DNA from: GCA-2733415 sp964276095
GTDB taxonomy: Bacteria; Bacteroidota; Bacteroidia; Flavobacteriales; Flavobacteriaceae
Direction of reading: 5' to 3'
Assembly (NCBI GenBank): GCA_964276095.1
Contig: CAXYDR010000003.1
Span: 434,001-498,000, forward strand
DNA: 64,000 bases
Positions 34,516 through 42,777 of this stretch are shown piece by piece. The translations under genes and the position numbers were made by a program. Position 1 is the stretch's first letter; every line of letters begins with the position of its first letter. The notes beneath the pieces were generated by a model. That model had not been told where the DNA came from. It was given only the letters and a program-made list of their open reading frames with translations, and did not search any database.

Positions 34516-35136
34516 ATGAAAAAATATTTGATTCCTTTTTTATTTGCTTTTATTGCTTTGTCATGCAGCAATACATCTACCTCTCAAGAATTAAACAATC
34601 CAAAATTGAAAAAAGCCTATTTTGCAAGCGGCTGTTTTTGGTGTGTTGAAGCTATTTATGAAAGTATCACAGGAGTTGAGGAAGTTATTAACGGATATTC
34701 TGGAGGACACACCCAAAAGCCAACTTATGAAAGCAGTAACACCGGACAAACAGGACACGCTGAGGCTGTTGAAGTAATTTACAATCCTGAAAAAGTAAGT
34801 TTCAAAACACTAGTTAATGTCTATTTCGGGTCACAAAACCCAACACAAGCTAACGGACAAGGACCTGATAGAGGTTCGCAATACCGTTCAATTATATTCT
34901 ATCAAAATGAAGCGCAAAAGAAGATTATTCTTGAAAAAAAAGAAGCTTTAGCTAAACAATTAAATTCAAAAATTGCTGCAGAAGTGATGTCATTTGATAA
35001 ATTTTGGGTTGCTGAAAACTACCATCAAAATTACGAGCGTCTTCATCCGGAAAACAGATACATCCAAGGAGTTTCCATACCTCGTTTAAATAGATTTAAA
35101 AATAATTTTCCTCATCTTTTAAAAAACCATCACTAA
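34516..35136 (+). CDS. msrA: peptide-methionine (S)-S-oxide reductase MsrA, exported lipoprotein form
   Basis: Reduces methionine-S-sulfoxide in proteins. 206 residues. The catalytic ASGCFWCVEAIYESITGVEE is present, with GYSGGHT, GHAEAVEVIYNPEKVS, and GSQYRSIIFY downstream. The first 20 residues (IPFLFAFIALSCSNTSTSQ) form a lipoprotein signal, so the enzyme is exported to the periplasm or outer-membrane surface, where it would repair oxidised envelope proteins. MsrB is not in the window. Confidence 0.94.
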   Translation: MKKYLIPFLFAFIALSCSNTSTSQELNNPKLKKAYFASGCFWCVEAIYESITGVEEVINGYSGGHTQKPTYESSNTGQTGHAEAVEVIYNPEKVSFKTLVNVYFGSQNPTQANGQGPDRGSQYRSIIFYQNEAQKKIILEKKEALAKQLNSKIAAEVMSFDKFWVAENYHQNYERLHPENRYIQGVSIPRLNRFKNNFPHLLKNHH

Positions 35137-35198
35137 ACAATTGTCAATTAACTGATTAACTATTTTCATATATTTGCTTCGCCCTTAATTATAGCAAA

Positions 35199-36467
35199 AT
35201 GAAAAAACTTTACTTTACACTGATTCTTTTCAGTATGTATTCTTTGTATTCTCAAGACACAAAAAATGTCTTGTTTTTAGGAAACAGCTATACTTATGTA
35301 AACAATTTACCTAGCTTAGTACAACAAGCGGCAGCGTCAACCGGGAATACATTAAATTATGACAGTAATACTCCTGGAGGATATAGACTTAAAGGTCATG
35401 CTACCAACACAACCAGTATTAATAAAATACAAATTGGAAATTGGGATTACGTCGTTTTACAGGACCAAAGTCAATTCCCTTCTTTTCCAGACGCTCAAGT
35501 AGCTACAGAAGTATACCCATATGCCACCCAATTAAGTAACTTAATTAAGCAATATAACCCATGTGCTAAACCTGCTTTTTATATGACTTGGGGAAGAGAA
35601 AATGGAGATGCTGGAAATTGCGGAGGATGGCCACCTGTTTGCACTTATGAAGGCATGGATGATTTATTAAGACAACGTTACCAAACTATGGCTAATGACA
35701 ATAATGGAATCACATCACCCGTGGGAGCGGTTTGGAGGTATTTGAGAAATAATCACCCAACTCTAGACTTATATTCTGGTGATGGCAGTCACCCTTCTTT
35801 AATGGGGAGTTACGCAGGGGCTATTACTTTTTATTGCTCCCTATTCAGAAAAGACCCGACCTTAGTTACTTTTAATTCATCCTTAAATGCAGCTGAAGCT
35901 ACTATTATTAAAAACGCTGTAAAAGCAGTAGTTTTTAATGATTTTATGGAATGGAATATCGGAGAATACGATCCAATTGCTAGCTTTAGTAGTACTAACA
36001 TTGATGAAGCATATACTTTTACAAATACAAGTGACTATGGTATTAGTTACTCTTGGGATTTTGGAGATGGTAATATCTCAACTGATGAAAACCCGAATCA
36101 TAGCTACACTAATAACGGTAATTATACAATTACATTAACTACTACTAATTGTGGTAGAATTTCAATCACAACTCAAAACATTTCCATTAGTGCTTTAAAT
36201 ATTGAAGACAATGTACCTATTGACAATAACTTCTACTTAGTTAAAAACCCAGTATCCAATTATGTTATTATTAACTCAAACATGTTTACTCAAAATAGAT
36301 ATCAAATTAAAATAACTTCCGTTATTGGTCAGCAAATTTTTGAAATAAAATCAAACTCTAACATATCTCAAGAAATCAATATTTCACATTTATCAAGTGG
36401 CTTATATATCTTAGACATCTCTGATACTGAAAAGAATATATATAGGGCTAAATTTTTAAAAGATTAA
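35199..36467 (+). CDS. type IX-secreted SGNH-like protein with PKD domain
   Basis: 422 residues in four parts: signal peptide (MKKLYFTLILFSMYSLYS), an SGNH/GDSL hydrolase-like domain (about 22-250) with Ser in VLFLGNSYTYVNNLP, the DGSHPSLMGSYAGA Asp-x2-His motif, a PKD domain (about 255-325, YSWDFGDGNISTDENPNHSY), and a C-terminal Por/T9SS sorting tail (about 345-422) with VIGQQIFEI and LSSGLYILDI. The last part shows export by the type IX system and attachment to the cell surface. Substrate is likely an ester on a glycan or lipid, which is inference. Confidence 0.87.
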   Translation: MKKLYFTLILFSMYSLYSQDTKNVLFLGNSYTYVNNLPSLVQQAAASTGNTLNYDSNTPGGYRLKGHATNTTSINKIQIGNWDYVVLQDQSQFPSFPDAQVATEVYPYATQLSNLIKQYNPCAKPAFYMTWGRENGDAGNCGGWPPVCTYEGMDDLLRQRYQTMANDNNGITSPVGAVWRYLRNNHPTLDLYSGDGSHPSLMGSYAGAITFYCSLFRKDPTLVTFNSSLNAAEATIIKNAVKAVVFNDFMEWNIGEYDPIASFSSTNIDEAYTFTNTSDYGISYSWDFGDGNISTDENPNHSYTNNGNYTITLTTTNCGRISITTQNISISALNIEDNVPIDNNFYLVKNPVSNYVIINSNMFTQNRYQIKITSVIGQQIFEIKSNSNISQEINISHLSSGLYILDISDTEKNIYRAKFLKD

Positions 36468-36472
36468 AGACT

Positions 36473-36505
36473 AAAACCGAAGCTTTTTTGTTTCGGTTTT
36501 ATTTT
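36473..36505 (+). terminator. terminator after the SGNH-like gene
   Basis: AAAACCGAA-GCTTTTTTG-TTTCGGTTTT followed by T residues. Its T-run overlaps the kynU promoter. Confidence 0.8.
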
Positions 36506-36515
36506 TATATATTTG
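36487..36515 (+). promoter_or_regulatory. predicted promoter of kynU
   Basis: TTTG, 17-base spacer, TATATTTG, with ATG 33 bases downstream. The -33 element lies in the loop of the preceding terminator. The spacer is shorter than the usual 19, so the assignment is moderate. Confidence 0.5.
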
Positions 36516-36548
36516 TGAAACACTGTTTCAATTATTAAAACAACAACG

Positions 36549-37817
36549 ATGTCAATAGCATTTCAAGCAACATTAGAACACGCAAAACGACTAGATAACG
36601 AAGATAAAATCAGTCATTTACGTAATGAATTTCATATCCCGAAAGACAAAAAAGGGAATGAGTGGATTTATATGTGCGGTAACTCTTTAGGATTACAACC
36701 AAAATCCACAAAAGAATATATCAATCAAGAACTAGAAGATTGGGCAAACTTTGGTGTAGAAGGTCATTTTGAAGCTAAAAACCCTTGGATGCCATATCAT
36801 GAATTCTTAACAGAATCTATGGCTAAAGTTGTAGGTGCTAAACCGATTGAAGTAGTAACGATGAATACCTTAACAACAAATTTACACTTGTTAATGGTTT
36901 CATTTTATCAACCTACAAAAACAAAATTTAAAATTGTAATTGAGTCTGATGCTTTTCCATCTGATCGTTATGCAGTAGAATCTCAATTACGTTTTCATGG
37001 TTTCGATCCAAAAGAAGGATTGGTAGAATGGAAACCACGTCAAGGAGAAGAATTACTTAGGATAGAGGATTTAGAAACCATTGTTGAGGAACAAGGTGAT
37101 GAAGTTGCATTATTACTAATTGGAGGTGTAAATTATTATACTGGTCAGTTTTTAGACATCAAACGTATTGCAGAAATTGGTCATGCAAAAAACTGTATGG
37201 TCGGTATTGATTTAGCGCATGGTGTTGGTAATATCAAACCAGAGTTACATGATTCTGGAGTAGATTTTGCTGCATGGTGTACCTATAAATATTTAAATTC
37301 TGGGCCTGGAAGTTTGGGTGGCTTATTTGTTCATGAAAAACATGCACATGATAAATCATTAAAAAAATTCTCTGGATGGTGGAGTCATAATAAAACTACC
37401 CGTTTTAATATGCGACAAGATCTTGATGTTATGCCTGGAGCTGAAGGATATCAATTGAGTAACCCTCCTATTTTATCTATGGCTGCTATAAAAGCTTCTT
37501 TGGATATGTTTAATGAAGTAGGTATGGACGCACTTAGAGAAAAATCAGAAAAACTTACTGGTTACTTTGAGTTTTTATTGAATACAATTGAATCAGACAC
37601 TATTAAAATAATTACACCTTCTAATCCAAAAGAAAGAGGTTGTCAATTATCTATTCAAGTAAAAAATGCTGATAAAAGCTTACACAAAAAACTAACCGAG
37701 AACCACATTATAACGGACTGGAGAGAACCAGATGTTATCCGTTGCGCACCAATTCCTATGTACAATTCTTTTGAAGATGTATTTAGAATGGTTGAAAAAT
37801 TAAAAGAATTATTATAA
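36549..37817 (+). CDS. kynU: kynureninase
   Basis: PLP-dependent hydrolase of 422 residues that cleaves kynurenine to anthranilate, or 3-hydroxykynurenine to 3-hydroxyanthranilate, plus alanine. The PLP lysine is K247 in CTYKYLNSGPGSLGGLFVHE, preceded by GIDLAHGVGN. Other landmarks are YMCGNSLGLQPKS at the N terminus and FSGWWSHNKTTRFNM. It is the first gene of the tryptophan/kynurenine cluster. The ring-cleavage steps that follow point to 3-hydroxyanthranilate as its product in this organism. Confidence 0.97.
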   Translation: MSIAFQATLEHAKRLDNEDKISHLRNEFHIPKDKKGNEWIYMCGNSLGLQPKSTKEYINQELEDWANFGVEGHFEAKNPWMPYHEFLTESMAKVVGAKPIEVVTMNTLTTNLHLLMVSFYQPTKTKFKIVIESDAFPSDRYAVESQLRFHGFDPKEGLVEWKPRQGEELLRIEDLETIVEEQGDEVALLLIGGVNYYTGQFLDIKRIAEIGHAKNCMVGIDLAHGVGNIKPELHDSGVDFAAWCTYKYLNSGPGSLGGLFVHEKHAHDKSLKKFSGWWSHNKTTRFNMRQDLDVMPGAEGYQLSNPPILSMAAIKASLDMFNEVGMDALREKSEKLTGYFEFLLNTIESDTIKIITPSNPKERGCQLSIQVKNADKSLHKKLTENHIITDWREPDVIRCAPIPMYNSFEDVFRMVEKLKELL

Positions 37818-37821
37818 TCAT

Positions 37822-37929
37822 ATGGATAATAACGATCAAAAGAAAAAAACTTGGGATTATTTACTGTATCCAGGTGTTGGTTTCTTCTTACTAGTTTTAA
37901 TTCGTTTTATCTATAAAATTTTAACCTAG
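37822..37929 (+). CDS. small single-span membrane protein
   Basis: 35-codon ORF starting 4 bases after the kynU stop: an acidic/basic head MDNNDQKKKTWDYLLYPG followed by VGFFLLVLIRFIYKIL. One membrane span is likely. The close spacing and sensible composition support coding, but the ORF is short and I have no homologue in mind. Translational coupling to kynU is plausible. Confidence 0.55.
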   Translation: MDNNDQKKKTWDYLLYPGVGFFLLVLIRFIYKILT

Positions 37930-38011
37930 AACATACTTCTCCTATATAAAAGAGGAGCCTAATGTGACTAGAAGTTGTTGAATAATCATTAAAAAAGACA
38001 TCTGTTTAAGG

Positions 38012-38434
38012 ATGAAAAATATGAACAAGGGAAAATTAATAAAACATAAAGCAACACCAAGAGGTAAATTTCCACATGTAAAACGTGTAGGTGATTTTAT
38101 TTTTGTTTCAGGAACAAGTTCTAGAAGAACAGATAATACTTTTGAAGGTGTGGAGGTTGATGAATTTGGAACTACCAAATTAGATATAAGAGCGCAAACA
38201 AAAGCTGTTTTAGAAAACATTAATGATATTTTAAAAGAAGAAGGCGCAAGTTTAAAAGATATCGTAGATGTTTCTTCTTTTTTAGTAAACATGAACGATT
38301 TCGGTGGTTACAATGAAGTATATGCATCATATTTTGATTATGACGGGCCAACTCGTACCACCGTTGCTGTACACCAATTACCTCATCCTCACTTATTAAT
38401 TGAGATTAAAGTTACTGCTTATAAAAAAGCATAA
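38012..38434 (+). CDS. RidA family protein, probable 2-aminomuconate deaminase
   Basis: 140-residue RidA/YjgF-fold protein. It contains FPHVKRVGDFIFVSGTSSRR and the long insertion typical of the aminomuconate deaminase group, and ends LPHPHLLIEIKVTAYKKA. In known pathways this enzyme releases ammonia from 2-aminomuconate, giving 4-oxalocrotonate/2-hydroxymuconate. The neighbouring genes encode the two steps before it (decarboxylase and semialdehyde dehydrogenase), which supports the assignment over a general imine deaminase. The start may be the fourth codon (ATG at 38021). Confidence 0.88.
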   Translation: MKNMNKGKLIKHKATPRGKFPHVKRVGDFIFVSGTSSRRTDNTFEGVEVDEFGTTKLDIRAQTKAVLENINDILKEEGASLKDIVDVSSFLVNMNDFGGYNEVYASYFDYDGPTRTTVAVHQLPHPHLLIEIKVTAYKKA

Positions 38435-38440
38435 TCATTC

Positions 38441-39202
38441 ATGAATACTGACAAGAAAATACTAAACACTTCTGTTGAAAAAGCATTCAAAATATTGGAT
38501 TGCTTCACTCCTTCTATTCAAGAACTAGGAGTAACTGAGCTTGCTCATAAAATGAACACCAACAAAAGTGCAGTATATAGAATGTTGGCAACCATGGTTG
38601 CATTGGATGTTATTCAGCAAAACCCCGAAAATGATAAATATCGTTTAGGCCTAAAATTATTTGAATTAGGACAACGTGTATCAATAAACAAAAACTTCAT
38701 AAATAAGGCAAGACCTTATATGGAGGAATTGGTAAAACGTGCAGATGAAACAGCTCATTTAGCTATTTACAAAAATCAAAAGGTCTATTTTTTAGATAAA
38801 GTAGAAGGGCCTCACGATTTACAAATTAATACTCAAATTGGTTCTAAAAAGCAATTGTATTGTACCGGATTAGGTAAAATAATGCTTGCCTTTGGAGAAG
38901 TTAATTACAAGACTTTGATTCAAAACTTATCCTTGGAATCAATTACAAATAATACAATTACAAATAAAGCAGCGCTACTTTTAGAAATTGAAAAAATAAA
39001 GAAAGATGGGTTTGCTTTAGACATGGAAGAAAATGAAGTCGGATTAATTTGCGTTGCTGTTCCTGTATTTAATCGTAACGGGCAATTTATAGCAGCGATA
39101 AGTAACTCTGGTCCTACTGCTAGATTTAATGAAGCAAAAATTCAGAATTATACCGATGTACTAAAAGATACTGCAAACCAATTGAAAGTAATTTTCAATT
39201 AA
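38441..39202 (+). CDS. IclR family transcriptional regulator
   Basis: 253 residues. The winged helix-turn-helix is in the N-terminal third (LGVTELAHKMNTNKSAVYRM), and the effector-binding IclR domain follows (about 90-250) with QLYCTGLGKIMLAFGE and GFALDMEENEVGLICVAVPV. It starts 6 bases after the deaminase gene and ends 11 bases before the dehydrogenase gene, so it is embedded in the operon it probably regulates. The effector may be kynurenine, 3-hydroxyanthranilate or a muconate intermediate; this is inference. IclR proteins are less common in Bacteroidota than in Proteobacteria. Confidence 0.9.
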   Translation: MNTDKKILNTSVEKAFKILDCFTPSIQELGVTELAHKMNTNKSAVYRMLATMVALDVIQQNPENDKYRLGLKLFELGQRVSINKNFINKARPYMEELVKRADETAHLAIYKNQKVYFLDKVEGPHDLQINTQIGSKKQLYCTGLGKIMLAFGEVNYKTLIQNLSLESITNNTITNKAALLLEIEKIKKDGFALDMEENEVGLICVAVPVFNRNGQFIAAISNSGPTARFNEAKIQNYTDVLKDTANQLKVIFN

Positions 39203-39213
39203 TTGATATCATT

Positions 39214-40659
39214 ATGAAGAAAATATTAAACTACATAAACGGAGAACTGGTAGCACCAGTGGCAAACAAGTGGATTGATAATTATGACCCATCAAATGGA
39301 GAAGTGTATAGTTTAATTCCTAATTCAACAGAAGCTGATGTGGAAAAGGCTTATCAAGCTGCTGCAGATGCTTTCCCCTCTTGGTCAAACACTACATTAG
39401 AGGAACGAAGTAAAATTCTTTCTAAAATAGCTTCGTTAATTGAAGAAAATCTTGAAGAATTTGTAGCTGCAGAATCTCAAGATAACGGTAAACCATTAAG
39501 TTTAGCAAGAGCTGTAGATATCCCTAGAGCATCTAGTAATTTTCAATTTTTTGCAAATGCAATTACACAATTTTCTAGCGAATCTCACGAAAGTGTAGGC
39601 TTAAACGCTTTCAATTTCACCTTACGAAGTGCAATTGGAGTTGTAGGATGCATATCTCCTTGGAACTTACCTTTATATTTATTTTCTTGGAAAATAGCTC
39701 CTGCCTTAGCCACAGGAAACACTGTAGTAGCTAAACCTAGTGAAGTTACACCTATGACTGCTTTTTTATTAGGTAGGATTTGTAATGAAGTTGGTTTACC
39801 AAAAGGAGTTTTAAACATTGTTCATGGTTTAGGACATACTACTGGCCAAGCAATTGTGGCTCATGAAAAAATAAAAGCAATCTCTTTTACTGGTGGAACT
39901 GCAACTGGTGCTCATATTGCACGAACAGCCGCACCAATGTTTAAGAAGTTATCCCTAGAATTAGGAGGTAAAAACCCTAATTTAATATTTGCAGATTGCG
40001 ATTATGAAAAGATGCTAAACGTAACGTTAAAGTCATCATTTGCTAATCAAGGTCAAATTTGTTTATGCGGTTCTCGTATTTATGTAGAACGTAGTATTTA
40101 TGATAAATTTAAAACAGATTTTGTCGCTCGTGTAAAGAATTTAAAAGTTGGACACCCCTCAGAAGCTGACACTAATATTGGCGCCTTAGTTTCTAAGCCA
40201 CATATAGAAAAAGTAAAATCATATATTGATATTGCTGAACAAGAAGGAGGAACAGTTATAGCGGGTGGAAATTATGTAACCGTAAAAGGTTATGAAAACG
40301 GGTATTATTTAGAGCCGACTGTTATTGAAATAACTGAGCCTAATTGCAGATTAACGCAAGAAGAAATATTTGGGCCTGTAGTTACTTTAATGCCTTTTGA
40401 TACAGATGAAGAAGCATTAGCGCTAGCAAATGGAGTACGATATGGTTTATCAAGTACTGTATGGACGAATAACCTAAACAGAACAATGCATTTAGCTAAA
40501 AATTTAGAAGCAGGAATTGTTTGGGTAAACACATGGCTAATGCGTGATTTAAGAACTCCTTTTGGAGGAACAAAAGATTCAGGTGTTGGAAGAGAAGGTG
40601 GCTTAGAGGCATTACGCTTCTTTACAGAACCGAAAAATGTGTGCATAAAATATAATTAA
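39214..40659 (+). CDS. 2-aminomuconate 6-semialdehyde dehydrogenase
   Basis: NAD-dependent aldehyde dehydrogenase of 481 residues. The catalytic Cys is C283 in FANQGQICLCGSRIYVE, where the CLC pattern is characteristic of the aminomuconate/hydroxymuconate semialdehyde group. The general-base Glu is E249 in LELGGKNP, and the active-site Asn is N151 in CISPWNLP. It oxidises 2-aminomuconate semialdehyde to 2-aminomuconate. The neighbouring decarboxylase and deaminase genes fix the pathway. It is followed by a 100-base gap with a palindromic repeat. Confidence 0.93.
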   Translation: MKKILNYINGELVAPVANKWIDNYDPSNGEVYSLIPNSTEADVEKAYQAAADAFPSWSNTTLEERSKILSKIASLIEENLEEFVAAESQDNGKPLSLARAVDIPRASSNFQFFANAITQFSSESHESVGLNAFNFTLRSAIGVVGCISPWNLPLYLFSWKIAPALATGNTVVAKPSEVTPMTAFLLGRICNEVGLPKGVLNIVHGLGHTTGQAIVAHEKIKAISFTGGTATGAHIARTAAPMFKKLSLELGGKNPNLIFADCDYEKMLNVTLKSSFANQGQICLCGSRIYVERSIYDKFKTDFVARVKNLKVGHPSEADTNIGALVSKPHIEKVKSYIDIAEQEGGTVIAGGNYVTVKGYENGYYLEPTVIEITEPNCRLTQEEIFGPVVTLMPFDTDEEALALANGVRYGLSSTVWTNNLNRTMHLAKNLEAGIVWVNTWLMRDLRTPFGGTKDSGVGREGGLEALRFFTEPKNVCIKYN

Positions 40660-40663
40660 AATA

Positions 40664-40743
40664 GTCACTTCGAGCACAGTCGAGAAGTCTGACTAATAAC
40701 AAATAACTATTAATAATACAGATTCCTTTTTCAAGGGAATGAC
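40664..40743. repeat. imperfect palindromic repeat element
   Basis: Outer GTCA/TGAC ends, with GTCACTTCGAGCACAGTCGA near the left, AAGTCTG and CAGATT as inner inverse arms, and GGGAATGAC at the right. The left part resembles the dispersed GTCATTTCGAGC-type repeats widespread in flavobacterial intergenic regions. I saw only this copy in the window. It lies in the middle of the kynurenine cluster, between two co-directional genes. Confidence 0.6.
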
Positions 40744-40759
40744 AAAATAAAATATTGCC

Positions 40760-41539
40760 ATGAATTTAGATTTAACAAACAGAAACGCATTAGTTTGCGG
40801 AAGTACTCAAGGAATTGGAAAAGCATCTGCAAAACAATTAGCAGAAATGGGAGCTAATATAACTTTAGTAGCTAGAAACGAAGATAAATTAAAAGCTGTA
40901 TTAGCTGAGTTAGACAATTCAAAAGGACAATCGCATTCTTATATAATAGCTGACTTTCAGAACCCAACTGATTTAGGTACTAAAGTTACTAGCGCTAATA
41001 AAGAGTTTCACATTTTAATTAATAACACAGGAGGACCAGCAGGAGGACCAGTGTTTGGAGCTACTTTAGATCAGTTTGAATCTGCTTTTACACAACATTT
41101 AAAATGCAACCATATATTAGCACAAGCAGTAGTTCCTGGAATGAAAAACGCAGGTTTCGGAAGAATTATCAATATCATTTCTACTTCTGTAAAACAGCCA
41201 TTAGCAGGTTTAGGAGTTTCTAATACAATTCGTGGAGCTGTAGCTAATTGGTCTAAAACTTTAGCTGGAGAATTAGGTGAGTTTGGTATTACAGTAAATA
41301 ATGTTTTACCAGGTGCAACAGGTACTGAGCGTTTAAATGAAATAATCAATAATAAAGCTTCAAAAAGTGGAAAATCATTTGAAGAAGTTTCAACTGCAAT
41401 GAAATCACAAGTTCCAGCAAATCGTTTTGCTAAACCAGAGGAAATTGCAAACGCTGTAGCTTTTTTAGCTTCAGAAGCCGCATCATACATCAACGGAATT
41501 AATGTTCCTGTTGATGGAGGAAGAACAAAAAGTTTATAA
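40760..41539 (+). CDS. SDR family protein lacking the catalytic Tyr and Lys
   Basis: 259-residue Rossmann-fold short-chain dehydrogenase/reductase-type protein. The coenzyme loop is CGSTQGIGKA at about 13-22, with ILINNTGGPAGGP (NNAG-type) and PVDGG near the C terminus. In the place of the usual Y-x3-K it has S154-N-T-I-R158 (GVSNTIRGAVANWSK), so both catalytic residues are replaced, while the upstream Ser (S141) is kept. It may still act as a reductase by another mechanism, or as an isomerase or lyase on an aminomuconate/oxalocrotonate intermediate; neither is shown. It precedes the decarboxylase gene by 54 bases. Confidence 0.85.
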   Translation: MNLDLTNRNALVCGSTQGIGKASAKQLAEMGANITLVARNEDKLKAVLAELDNSKGQSHSYIIADFQNPTDLGTKVTSANKEFHILINNTGGPAGGPVFGATLDQFESAFTQHLKCNHILAQAVVPGMKNAGFGRIINIISTSVKQPLAGLGVSNTIRGAVANWSKTLAGELGEFGITVNNVLPGATGTERLNEIINNKASKSGKSFEEVSTAMKSQVPANRFAKPEEIANAVAFLASEAASYINGINVPVDGGRTKSL

Positions 41540-41593
41540 AACCTCCAAAACAATACGTATCTTAGAGAGTTCAATACCAGTTAACAGTTCATT

Positions 41594-42685
41594 ATGAAAA
41601 GAAAACTTCGCATAAACGGTCATTCACATTTACTTCCTTATCCGGAACAAATACCACAATTTATGAAGGATAAAGAAATTTTCTGGGTTGATGATGAGCG
41701 TAAATATATGTTGCAAAAAGGATGGAAACGTCCAGTAACTGATTCTAGTTTTTTCTTAAATGAAAAGCTAGAATGGATGGAACGCAACAGAATTGACCAT
41801 GCCGTGGTATTAAATTTATCGCAACTTTATGGTAACGGTTTACGTTTAGAAGAAATGAAACATGCATTAAAATTTCAGAATGATTTTAATGCAAAAGTAC
41901 AGCATGATAATCCAAGTAAATTTACTTGTGGTTTTGTGGTACACCCTGGTTTTATTAATGGGGCTTTATGGGAAATTGAGCGTTGTGTGGAAGAACTAGG
42001 TATGAAGGTATTATGTTTACCTACTCATTACATGGATTCTATTGGTCAATGGCGTTGTATTTTTGATGAGGAAAATGATCCGATTTTTGAATTAGCAAAT
42101 AAATATAAACTCGCAATTGAAGTACACCCTTATGATGGAGACAAAATGATCAAGCTAGCAAATACTGCTTGGCGTTTTCATTTAGTTTGGATGTTAGCAC
42201 AATGTGGAGATGCTTATCATTTTTATACTTTAAACGGAATGCAAGAACGTTTTCCGAACATAAGAACTTGTTTTGCTCATGGAGGACAATTAGCACAAAT
42301 GAATTTAGGACGTCGTATTCAAGGATTTGATGGAAGACCTGATTTATTTGAAGGAAAAACTCATCCGAGAAAAGCCGTTGGTCATAAAAATATTTATTTT
42401 GATACACTTGTTCATGATACCGATTCGTTAAAACTTACTTTTGAACGACAAGGAACTAAACAAGTTATTATGGGATTAGATGATCCATATCCTTTAGGAG
42501 AAATGGAAAGTGATGCACAGTCTTCTTATCCAGGTAAAATTTTAGATCTTGCTAAAGAACGTAACTTGATTACTGAAAAAGAATTTGATGACATTTGGGA
42601 ACACAATGTATTAAATTGGTTATTTGGTGAAGATGAAAAAGCTAAAGAAGAATTAGTAAAAAAAATACTAGCAGAGTGCAAATAA
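41594..42685 (+). CDS. 2-amino-3-carboxymuconate-6-semialdehyde decarboxylase (ACMSD)
   Basis: Zinc-dependent amidohydrolase-fold decarboxylase of 363 residues. The zinc ligands are His10 and His12 in NGHSHLLP, a His in the VHPYDG segment, and Asp in GLDDPYPLGEM; the substrate-binding CFAHGG is present. It decarboxylates 2-amino-3-carboxymuconate semialdehyde, the product of 3-hydroxyanthranilate dioxygenase, to 2-aminomuconate semialdehyde, so it diverts the ring away from quinolinate/NAD. It is the last gene of the kynurenine cluster. Confidence 0.94.
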   Translation: MKRKLRINGHSHLLPYPEQIPQFMKDKEIFWVDDERKYMLQKGWKRPVTDSSFFLNEKLEWMERNRIDHAVVLNLSQLYGNGLRLEEMKHALKFQNDFNAKVQHDNPSKFTCGFVVHPGFINGALWEIERCVEELGMKVLCLPTHYMDSIGQWRCIFDEENDPIFELANKYKLAIEVHPYDGDKMIKLANTAWRFHLVWMLAQCGDAYHFYTLNGMQERFPNIRTCFAHGGQLAQMNLGRRIQGFDGRPDLFEGKTHPRKAVGHKNIYFDTLVHDTDSLKLTFERQGTKQVIMGLDDPYPLGEMESDAQSSYPGKILDLAKERNLITEKEFDDIWEHNVLNWLFGEDEKAKEELVKKILAECK

Positions 42686-42725
42686 ATCACTTTAACGATT
42701 AGATAAAAGAAATTTGAATACACTC

Positions 42726-42762
42726 AAGACCTCACATTTATTATATATTTGTGAGGTCTTTT
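42726..42762 (+). terminator. terminator of the kynurenine cluster
   Basis: AAGACCTCACA-13-base loop-TGTGAGGTCTTTT, an 11-bp perfect stem with T tail, 41 bases after the decarboxylase stop. A TATATTTG -7-like motif lies inside (42744-42751), just before the O-methyltransferase gene. Confidence 0.85.
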
Positions 42763-42777
42763 AATTATAACATATTT

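Noticed and set aside
42751..42777. TTG-started N-terminal extension of the O-methyltransferase
   Set aside because: It runs through the terminator hairpin of the kynurenine operon. The ATG at 42778 is the better start.
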